Source: an uncultured Rhodospirillales bacterium
GTDB lineage: Bacteria > Pseudomonadota > Alphaproteobacteria > CACIAM-22H2
DNA: 64,000 nt
NCBI GenBank assembly: GCA_937926175.1
Contig: CALANV010000020.1
Location: 1-64,000, forward strand
Reading direction: 5' to 3'
How positions within the stretch are numbered: position 1 is the stretch's first letter; each line of letters begins with the position of its first letter. Below are positions 43,663 through 50,590 of the stretch, in pieces. The translations under genes and the position numbers were made by a program. The notes under the pieces are model-generated. The model had not been told where the DNA came from, did not search any database, and worked only from the letters and a program-made list of their open reading frames with translations.

Positions 43663-45612
43663 TCAGGGCGGCACGAGGTGCGCGCCGGTCAGGCCCCATT
43701 CGGTTTCGTCGCCGCGCGTTCCCAGCTCGACCCAACTGCGGTAACGCACATTCCAGCCGACTTCCGGCGCGTACCAGGTCTGGGACTTGCCGACGTAGAA
43801 GTCCCCCATCGACGTCTCCGTATGCTCGATGAGCCATGCATCGAACGATCCGGCCGGCACATCGATGGTTTCGCGACGCAGTACTTTCCACGTGAGCTTC
43901 CACGACCAATCGGGATTGTAGACCCAGGCCTCGGCCTGCTTGCCGACCTCGAGCGGCCACAGGCTGTTGATCGCGGCCATCACGGACTCGTTGCCGATGA
44001 CCTTCGGGTTATGCGCGTAGAGCAGCGCGTGGGACGAGAACTCCTTTCCGTTCTGGTCGATGAAACGCACGGTACGTCCGACCACCCCGGTCACCGTGAT
44101 CGTGTTGCCGAGGCTGTTGGTGTAGATCGTCCCCGGGCGGGTGGTGAACGCGCCAGGATCGAGACGCGGCTGATAGCCGCGACGCGTTGCCGCCACGGTC
44201 ATCTGCTCCATCTCGAGCCGGCGCAGCGTCGTTCCGTCCGCGTCGGCATTGCAGACCGCGACGGTCGGCGGCCGCACCGGCATGAAGCCGGGCCAGCAGC
44301 CCTGGATCACCCCGAACGCGAAGAGCGGGCCATAGCGCGTATCCGAAAACGCCAGCCGCTGATTCTCCTGCGCCAGGGTCACCGCGGCGCCGTCGTCGTC
44401 GCCATTGCGCGAGACGAAGGCGTAGCTTGAGCTGCCAGTCCCACGCGAGCGGATCTGCCAGCGGAACGTCTCGAGCCGCGGCTCCTGCCTGGCAAGCCGG
44501 TACACATAGCCTGTTCCGTCCTGGCGATAGTAGACGACCTCGGCGACACCTTCGCCATGACGCGCACTGGTGAACGCCGCCACGACCACGCGGCCGCGCA
44601 CCGCATCGGCGATCACACCCGCATCGGATGCGGGCGCATCGGCCGCACCGCTCGGTCCTTCGCCGGCACTCGCGAGCGCGATCGCCGGCGACCATTCGCC
44701 CGATCCGCCGCCGGCGGCACCCGTGCCGAAATCATCCGCCGGATCCTCGCCGCTGCGGTCGGGCGCCGTTGCCAGCGGCCGGCTCTGCGCGCCGACGTCG
44801 AAACCGCGGCTGGGCCTCGACGCATCGCCGCCGGATGCGCCGCCGCTGTCGGCACTCGACGCGCCACCGCCGACGCTGCCAGTTCCAGTGCCGACGGACG
44901 GTGCACCGGCACCCGGGCCGCTGTTGCCGGCCACCCCTGAACCGACGCTGCTGCCACCACCACCGCCGCGGCCCGAACCGCTGGCACTCGAACTGCCACT
45001 GCCGGTGGCACCACCGATGCCGCCCAGTCCGCCAAGTCCGGCTGCACCACCGCTTCCGCCGCCGGCCGCACCGCTGCCGTGACCACCGCCCGCAGTACCC
45101 GCGCCGGCGCCACCATCGCTGCCACCTCGTCCGCCGGCGGAACTGCCGCTACCGGCGCCCGATCCCGAACCGCCTTTGCCACCGCCGCCCGAAGCGCCGC
45201 CGCCTGAACTGCCGCCGCCCGCGCCGGCGCTACCGGCACCACCGCCGCCAGTCCCGCCGAGAGCGCCGCCAACCGCGCCACCGATGGCACCGCCGATGCC
45301 ACCGCCGGGGCCGCCGTGACCGCCGCCCCCCGAACCGCCACCACCGCCGCCGCTTCCACCGCCACTGCCGCCGCCGGAGGCACCGCTCCCGCCGCTGCCG
45401 CCATGGCCACCACTGCCGCCGGCACCACCGCCGGGACCACCCCCGCGGCCGCCGCCGCCGTGACCGCCACCCCCGCTCTTGGCAAGCGCCACCTGCACCT
45501 CCGTGATTCCTGAATGGAACTCATCGGACAGTGGCGACACCGCGAGTGCGAGACCGAAAACGCTGGCGGACAACAACAGCGAAGCGCGCCCGGAGCCGAA
45601 CGAAAATGCCAT
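43663..45612 (-). CDS. Secreted glycine-rich protein with C-terminal globular domain
   Basis: A 649-residue protein in three parts. An N-terminal Sec signal (RASLLLSASVFGLALAVSPLS; cleavage near VALA) is followed from about residue 45 to 280 by an almost pure Gly/Ser/Ala tract (GGGSGGGSGGGG type, with sparse His, Lys, Arg). A less repetitive stretch leads to a globular C-terminal half (about 370-649) rich in beta-strands and Trp/Tyr (YTNSLGNTITVTGVVGRTVRFI, SQTWYAPEVGWNVRYRSW), which resembles DUF3108-like envelope proteins. GGGAGGC precedes the ATG. Function unknown; an envelope or surface role is likely. Confidence 0.8.
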   Translation of the reverse strand: MAFSFGSGRASLLLSASVFGLALAVSPLSDEFHSGITEVQVALAKSGGGGHGGGGRGGGPGGGAGGSGGHGGSGGSGASGGGSGGGSGGGGGGSGGGGHGGPGGGIGGAIGGAVGGALGGTGGGGAGSAGAGGGSSGGGASGGGGKGGSGSGAGSGSSAGGRGGSDGGAGAGTAGGGHGSGAAGGGSGGAAGLGGLGGIGGATGSGSSSASGSGRGGGGGSSVGSGVAGNSGPGAGAPSVGTGTGSVGGGASSADSGGASGGDASRPSRGFDVGAQSRPLATAPDRSGEDPADDFGTGAAGGGSGEWSPAIALASAGEGPSGAADAPASDAGVIADAVRGRVVVAAFTSARHGEGVAEVVYYRQDGTGYVYRLARQEPRLETFRWQIRSRGTGSSSYAFVSRNGDDDGAAVTLAQENQRLAFSDTRYGPLFAFGVIQGCWPGFMPVRPPTVAVCNADADGTTLRRLEMEQMTVAATRRGYQPRLDPGAFTTRPGTIYTNSLGNTITVTGVVGRTVRFIDQNGKEFSSHALLYAHNPKVIGNESVMAAINSLWPLEVGKQAEAWVYNPDWSWKLTWKVLRRETIDVPAGSFDAWLIEHTETSMGDFYVGKSQTWYAPEVGWNVRYRSWVELGTRGDETEWGLTGAHLVPP

Positions 45613-45823
45613 CGGCGCCTCCCGTTCCTGTCGTATGGTGGCATCGATCGCCGCGTTTCTCGACGAACGAAACCGGCGCGCCCCGGATGGGTTCCGAACC
45701 GCGCTCCAGCGACGAAGACGGCGCATGTCGCGCCTATACGAACGGTGGATCGCGATCCATTGGTGTATTCATCGGATGCGGCTTCCATCGCCCATCCGCG
45801 TCTTCGGCGGTCGTGGCTGGCCG

Positions 45824-46192
45824 TCAGCGCTGCCAGAAGGGCTTGTTCACCTCGCGCCAGACGTCACTCACCGACAGGCCGATGTCCTGGCGCAGGCGTG
45901 GATCCATTGCGGCCAGCAGCCGGCGTCCGTGCGCCCTGTCGCGCCATGTCCTCACCGCCGCCGCAATCCGCCATACCAGGCGCCGGCCGGCGGCTCGAGG
46001 TGTCGCCACGACATCGGGGGCCGCCGCACGCGCCACGGGCATGAGCACATCCGCGCGCGTGTAGAGCAACTCTTCATCGCGGACGAGAACATTCTGTCGC
46101 GGCGCTGGTCGTTCGCTCCATTCAGCGGATTCCGAACGGTCGGCAGAGTGCTTGAAATCGGCAGCGTGCTTGAAGACGGCCGAAGCCGGCAT
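45824..46192 (-). CDS. DUF1127-containing protein with long N-terminal extension
   Basis: A 122-residue protein whose last 50 residues match DUF1127 (AAVRTWRDRAHGRRLLAAMDPRLRQDIGLSVSDVW), a small arginine-rich domain common in alphaproteobacteria and linked to RNA and phosphate/carbon regulation in some species. Most such proteins are under 80 residues; here about 70 extra residues precede it, including a short direct duplication (FKHAADFKHSAD). GGAGG lies 7 nt before the ATG at 46192. It is 211 nt upstream of the glycine-rich gene on the same strand. Confidence 0.8.
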   Translation of the reverse strand: MPASAVFKHAADFKHSADRSESAEWSERPAPRQNVLVRDEELLYTRADVLMPVARAAAPDVVATPRAAGRRLVWRIAAAVRTWRDRAHGRRLLAAMDPRLRQDIGLSVSDVWREVNKPFWQR

Positions 46193-46351
46193 GTACGGAC
46201 CTCCGTTGCATCGGCAAGATCCATACCGCGTCCGGACGGCAGTCGGCTGTGATCGAGTTCTCCGGCCCGACATAAAGACGGTCACAGGACGCCGCCAAGT
46301 CGGGCTGCCCCACTTCTCCGCCAGCGATGCATCGGAGCTAGAGATGCGATG

Positions 46352-47431
46352 TCAACGACCGGCGGCAGACGGCGCGTCCTCGGACGGCCGATCCGCCGGC
46401 AGCAGAAGCATGAGACGCCCCTCCAACGACATGCGCCGGCGCAGTTCTTCAGCCGTGCGCGCCGCCGCCTCGCGCGTGTCGTGCCGTCCCACGACGACGG
46501 AATACCAGGGCGCGCGCGACGGCTCCTGCTGTGCGACGATGAAGGCAGGAAACCCGGCCCGTTCGAGCTTTTCCTGCAGAGCAGCCGCGTTCTGCCGCTC
46601 GCTGAAGATCGCGACTTCGGTCGTGAATGCTGCCGCGTTGCCGGCACCGTTGTTTCCTGCCCGGAACGTCTGCAGCACCGCCGCGGCCTGCGCCGCTTCG
46701 TTTGGTTCGGCTTCTACCGGAAAAACGGTGGCCGGTACCGCCGCGCCGGCAACCGCATCGGACCCGGGCGCGGCCGCCGCGTTTGCCGCCGTCAACGTCT
46801 CACCTTTCGTTCCCTCATCGGGCCCACTGCCCGCATTGCCGCCCGTCGGGGCCGGTGGCGCCAACGATATCGGCTTCGCCGGCGCCGCGGACACGCGCAG
46901 CGGCGGCGCCAACATCGCGTGCTGGACGCCCGTTGCCGGCGGCGTCGTTGCGTCCGGCGCGGCAATTGACTCGCCCTTCCCGCCGTCACCCTTGGCGGGT
47001 CGTGTCGCCGCTTGCTCCCCTTCCACCTTCCCGTCGGGTGCTGGTGCGGCTTGCTCTTGCGCCACCTTCTCGTCCGATGCCGGCGTATTCTTTGCCGCCG
47101 CGACGGTGGCGGACACCGCCAATGGCGCAGCCGACGGCATCGTCGCCCGGACCGCATCAGTTGCCGCGGTTGCACCATCGACCTTGGGCAACGCGCTTTG
47201 AACGGCAGGTACTTGCACTGTGGCTGCAGGCGCTTGCACCGCAGGGATCGTCACCGTGGGGCGAGACGGAAGCGGTGCCGCAGGTGTCACCGGCTTCGCG
47301 CCTTGCGCGACGACGGCCGGATCGACGCGAAGCTGAAGCCAGAGCCCCGTGAGGAGACCGCCGGTGAAGAGCAGGACGGCGGCCGAAACCAAGCACGCGA
47401 CGATCAGCCAGTGGGACGGACGCGCACGCAT
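46352..47431 (-). CDS. Membrane-anchored SPOR-domain protein in the T6SS cargo tail
   Basis: A 359-residue bitopic protein. Residues about 8-31 form a membrane helix (WLIVACLVSAAVLLFTGGLLTGLWL), then a long Ala/Pro/Thr-rich periplasmic linker to about 265, then a SPOR domain (VAIFSERQNAAALQEKLERAGFPAFIV ... PWYSVVVGRHDTREAAARTAEELRR), which binds denuded septal peptidoglycan. The gene begins 10 nt after the PAAR-like gene stops, so it is the last gene of the T6SS operon. It may anchor or position the apparatus at the cell wall; this is inference. Confidence 0.85.
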   Translation of the reverse strand: MRARPSHWLIVACLVSAAVLLFTGGLLTGLWLQLRVDPAVVAQGAKPVTPAAPLPSRPTVTIPAVQAPAATVQVPAVQSALPKVDGATAATDAVRATMPSAAPLAVSATVAAAKNTPASDEKVAQEQAAPAPDGKVEGEQAATRPAKGDGGKGESIAAPDATTPPATGVQHAMLAPPLRVSAAPAKPISLAPPAPTGGNAGSGPDEGTKGETLTAANAAAAPGSDAVAGAAVPATVFPVEAEPNEAAQAAAVLQTFRAGNNGAGNAAAFTTEVAIFSERQNAAALQEKLERAGFPAFIVAQQEPSRAPWYSVVVGRHDTREAAARTAEELRRRMSLEGRLMLLLPADRPSEDAPSAAGR

Positions 47432-47441
47432 GCGATACCGG

Positions 47442-47828
47442 TCACGGGACCATGGTCTGGAATTGGCCCGGCGATACGATCTGGATCACGCCGCCCCAGT
47501 TGCACATGCATTTCGACGTATTCGACAGCGCCGGCATGCCGCCGACCGTCATCGTCGGACTGCCGGGCGCCCATGGCGCCAGCGTGAACGGTACGCACGG
47601 CATCGGCGTCAGGGCGCCCGACGCCGCCGCGGTCGCGGCGGCAACCGTCGGATTGGCCATGCTGGTGCACATGCCGAACGGCATGATGTTTACCATCGGT
47701 TTGTTGTCCATGATGTTCGCGGCCGGCATCGTCGCCGTCGTCCGGTTCGTCGGCAGGACGTTCAGGGTCGACGGCGCCTGGCCGAACGAGCACTGCAGCA
47801 CAGCGCCGGTCGTCACGAGCGTTCCCAT
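47442..47828 (-). CDS. PAAR-like DUF4280 protein, T6SS spike tip
   Basis: A 128-residue protein matching the DUF4280 pattern: VTTGAVLQCSFGQAPSTLNVLP, ANIMDNKPMVNIMPFGMCTS, LTPMPCVPFTLAPWAPG and the Cys-rich KCMCNWGGVIQIV. The repeated Gly/Cys/His-type turns fit the small PAAR-like cone that caps VgrG. GGAGAAAG precedes the ATG. It carries no toxin extension. It lies 12 nt after the MORN gene and is in the vgrG operon. Confidence 0.88.
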   Translation of the reverse strand: MGTLVTTGAVLQCSFGQAPSTLNVLPTNRTTATMPAANIMDNKPMVNIMPFGMCTSMANPTVAAATAAASGALTPMPCVPFTLAPWAPGSPTMTVGGMPALSNTSKCMCNWGGVIQIVSPGQFQTMVP

Positions 47829-47840
47829 CGTCTTTCTCCT

Positions 47841-48557
47841 TCAGCCGCCGAAGAGTCGTCGGATCAGGCCGGGCCGCTCCGGCTCCTGATTGCCCTGACC
47901 GGCCGCATCCGGCACGTCCACGACGTCGACGAGTTTGCCGTCGCGGTAGCGCTGCCGGCTCAGAATGGCGCCATCCTCGTCATAGACAAGAAGGTCTCCG
48001 TCGAGGACGTCGTTCACATAGTGGGCGCGCTGGCGAACGGCCCCCGAGGGGAAATACTCGACGACTTCGCCGTCGAGCTTGCCGTCACGATAGAAAGCAC
48101 GCCGAACGAGATTGCCGTTCGGATCGTAGAACAACGCCTCGCCGTTGCGCTGTCCCTGGCGGTATTCCACCCGCGCGGCGACGTTGCCGACCGCATCGTA
48201 GGTGATCATCGGGCCGTCCTGCAGTCCGCCCTGATAGAACATCTCGATCTGAACGCGGCCGTTCTCATAGACATAGAGCGGTCCATCGAGCAGGCCGTCC
48301 TTCCAGAACTGCCGTTGCGCGATCGCCCCGCTCTCGGTGAAGATCACGCATTCGCCGTCCAGCCGTCCGTCGCGGAACTGTGCGGTCTGGATCACCTGGC
48401 CATGGGGCCCGAAACTGCGCGCTTCGCCATGCAGGCGTCCGTTCTCGAAATGCGCGGCTTCGAGGAGCCGCCCGTCAGGCGCGCGAAGCTCGACAAGGCC
48501 ATGGGCTTGCGCTGCGTCGGTCGGCGTGGGCGCGTCCGTATCCTGTTCGGTGGTCAT
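47841..48557 (-). CDS. MORN/YwqK-repeat protein next to vgrG
   Basis: A 238-residue protein built mostly of about seven 22-24-residue MORN_2/YwqK repeats (for example HFENGRLHGEARSFGPHGQV, QFRDGRLDGECVIFTESGAI). Databases often call these 'toxin-antitoxin system YwqK family antitoxin'. Its ATG overlaps the vgrG stop by one base, so it is tightly coupled to vgrG and followed by the PAAR-like gene. Position suggests a chaperone/adaptor, an immunity-type protein or a cargo domain. No signal peptide is seen. The last 20 residues are basic (RPGLIRRLFGG). Confidence 0.85.
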   Translation of the reverse strand: MTTEQDTDAPTPTDAAQAHGLVELRAPDGRLLEAAHFENGRLHGEARSFGPHGQVIQTAQFRDGRLDGECVIFTESGAIAQRQFWKDGLLDGPLYVYENGRVQIEMFYQGGLQDGPMITYDAVGNVAARVEYRQGQRNGEALFYDPNGNLVRRAFYRDGKLDGEVVEYFPSGAVRQRAHYVNDVLDGDLLVYDEDGAILSRQRYRDGKLVDVVDVPDAAGQGNQEPERPGLIRRLFGG

Positions 48558-50590
48558 CAGTTGATCTTCACCATGCCGCCCTTGATGACGAGCATGCCGC
48601 CGCCGTCGACGGTCTGCATGGTGCCTCCCTTGTTCGTCAGTTGCATGACCGCATTGTTCTCGATGTTCATGTTGGCCTTGTTCGTCAACGACATCTGCGC
48701 CTCGTTCGTCAGCGAGGTGCCGGCCTTGTTTGTCAACGACGTTCCCGCCTCGTTGGTCAGGGATGTACCCGCCTTGATCGTGATCGACGAAGCAGACTTG
48801 ATGGTGACCGATCCGGTCACGTCGATCGTGAGATTGCCGCTTACCTTCAAGGTATAGTCCTTCGTAACCTCCTGCTTGAAGGAATCGGAATTCGTGTGGG
48901 TTTCCGCCTTCGTCACGGTCACGGAGCGGGTTCCGGCAACGGTATGGGTCTCGTTGCCCTTCTCGACCTTGATGGTCCGGTTGCCATTGCTCACCGTCAG
49001 GGACTCGTTACCCTCCTGAATGGTGGTGGTCCGGTTGTTCTTGATGGTATTCGTCTCGTCGTGCTGCACCGTCTTGGTGCGGTCGTTCTTGACGAGAAGC
49101 TTCATGTCCTTCTCGGCCTGGACGTAGAGCTCCTCGCTGCCTTTCTTGTCCTCGAACCGGATCTCGTTGTAGCCGCCACCGCCCGGCGACGTATTGGTCT
49201 TGATCGTGCTCTTCGTCTGCTCGTCGGGCAGCGTGTACGGCACGGTCTGCGTGCCGTTGTAGACGGCACCGGTCACGAGCGGCCGGTCGGGATCGCCATC
49301 GAGAAAGCTGACCACGACCTCCTGGCCGATCCGGGGGATGAACATGAACCCCCAGCTTTTTCCCGCCCAGTTCTGGGCGCAGCGAATCCAGCAGGAGCTC
49401 TGGTCGTTCTTGGTACCGACTTGGTCCCAATGGAACTGGACCTTGATGCGGCCGTACTTGTCCGTCCAGATCTCCTTGCCCTGCGGACCGACGACGACCG
49501 CGGTCTGGCTGCCGGCGATCCGCGGCTTGGGCGTCCGGCGCGCCGGCCGGAAGGGGACGTCCGCCGGAAAGGCCTCGAACGTATTGGAATAGCCGTCCAA
49601 CGTCGCCTCGTGCACGACGCGCCGCAGCACCCATGCGGCGTTGACGTCCTGCCGAAAGTGCCCGGACAGCGTGAACTTGTAGCCGGCAACGAAGCCGCGA
49701 CACAGGCTGGCGCCGTGCATCAGCTTCGCCTCGAGCTCGAGCGCCTCGAGCCAGACGCGCGCCTTTCCCGACCCCTTGTCGACGGTGGTATGCCCGGCCG
49801 GGTACTCGTAGATCCGGCCGCCCGTACCGGCGCCGCTGACCGTCGCCTTCAGATCGGTCGCCGGCGTCTCGAAATTGTAATCCTCGACGTCGTAGCTGCC
49901 GGTCACGACCTGCTGTTCGATGCGGCAGTCGGTGACGAGATCCGCTTCGCCCCAGGCCCGCGCCGTGCCCGGCTTGTAGGTGGGCTTCGCCGACGACGGG
50001 CAGTCGGCGTGTTTCGAGGCGTCATCAGCCAGGACGAGCGTATGCTTACCGTCGGCGTGCTCGAAGAAGTAGAAGATCCCTTCTTCCTCCATCAGCCGCG
50101 ACACGAAGGCGAACGCCGTCTCGTTGTACTGAACGCAATATTCGCGCGGCTGATAGGTCTTCGTGCAGTCGTTGCGGAACGCGGCTCCCTCCACGTCTCC
50201 GAAAACGGCCTCGAGAATCTGCGGCGTCGTCTTGTTCTGAAAGATCTTGCAGTCGGCCCGCCGCGTCAGCAACCACAGCCAGGGGCGAACCTCGGCGTAG
50301 TAGCGGCAGAAATTCGCATCCTCGCCGGCCTGCACGAAACGCGTCACGATGCCGTTGATGTAGCGCTTGTTGCCATCCGCGGTGTTGATCCGGACCGTGA
50401 CGGACTTGCCAACGATCGTATCGAAGGCCAGCGCCCGGTCGGTCGAAACCATGTCGAGGCTGAACCGGAACAGGTCCGAGATCGCCTCCTCGCCGATCAT
50501 GCGCGTCAGCAAGAGCTTGTTCGGCCCGAACGGCGTCGTCAGGCCGAGGTAGATGTTGGCCTGACCTGCTGCTGCGTCCTGCGTGGTCAT
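48557..50590 (-). CDS. tssI: T6SS spike protein VgrG
   Basis: A 677-residue trimeric spike protein. The gp27-like N-terminal region (FRFSLDMVST, FVSRLMEEEGIFYFFEHADGKHTLVLADD) is followed by the gp5-like OB fold (DKYGRIKVQFHWDQ, CWIRCAQNWAGKSWGFMFIPRIGQEVVVSFLDGDPDRP) and a long C-terminal beta-helix needle of roughly 8-residue repeats (AGTSLTNE, AGTSLTNK ...). No effector domain is attached, so cargo must be delivered by separate proteins. Overlaps tssH by 4 nt and the MORN gene by 1 nt. Confidence 0.96.
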   Translation of the reverse strand: MTTQDAAAGQANIYLGLTTPFGPNKLLLTRMIGEEAISDLFRFSLDMVSTDRALAFDTIVGKSVTVRINTADGNKRYINGIVTRFVQAGEDANFCRYYAEVRPWLWLLTRRADCKIFQNKTTPQILEAVFGDVEGAAFRNDCTKTYQPREYCVQYNETAFAFVSRLMEEEGIFYFFEHADGKHTLVLADDASKHADCPSSAKPTYKPGTARAWGEADLVTDCRIEQQVVTGSYDVEDYNFETPATDLKATVSGAGTGGRIYEYPAGHTTVDKGSGKARVWLEALELEAKLMHGASLCRGFVAGYKFTLSGHFRQDVNAAWVLRRVVHEATLDGYSNTFEAFPADVPFRPARRTPKPRIAGSQTAVVVGPQGKEIWTDKYGRIKVQFHWDQVGTKNDQSSCWIRCAQNWAGKSWGFMFIPRIGQEVVVSFLDGDPDRPLVTGAVYNGTQTVPYTLPDEQTKSTIKTNTSPGGGGYNEIRFEDKKGSEELYVQAEKDMKLLVKNDRTKTVQHDETNTIKNNRTTTIQEGNESLTVSNGNRTIKVEKGNETHTVAGTRSVTVTKAETHTNSDSFKQEVTKDYTLKVSGNLTIDVTGSVTIKSASSITIKAGTSLTNEAGTSLTNKAGTSLTNEAQMSLTNKANMNIENNAVMQLTNKGGTMQTVDGGGMLVIKGGMVKIN

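Noticed and set aside
44628..45506. Long plus-strand frames over the glycine-rich gene
   Set aside because: They are the antisense of a Gly/Ser low-complexity tract and give Arg/His/Pro-rich proteins with no domain; the minus-strand frame has a signal peptide, a ribosome site and a globular C-terminal domain.
46352..48557. Classical toxin-antitoxin pair suggested by the YwqK 'antitoxin' name
   Set aside because: No toxin gene is adjacent; the MORN protein is coupled to vgrG and a PAAR-like gene, so the name probably reflects only repeat similarity.
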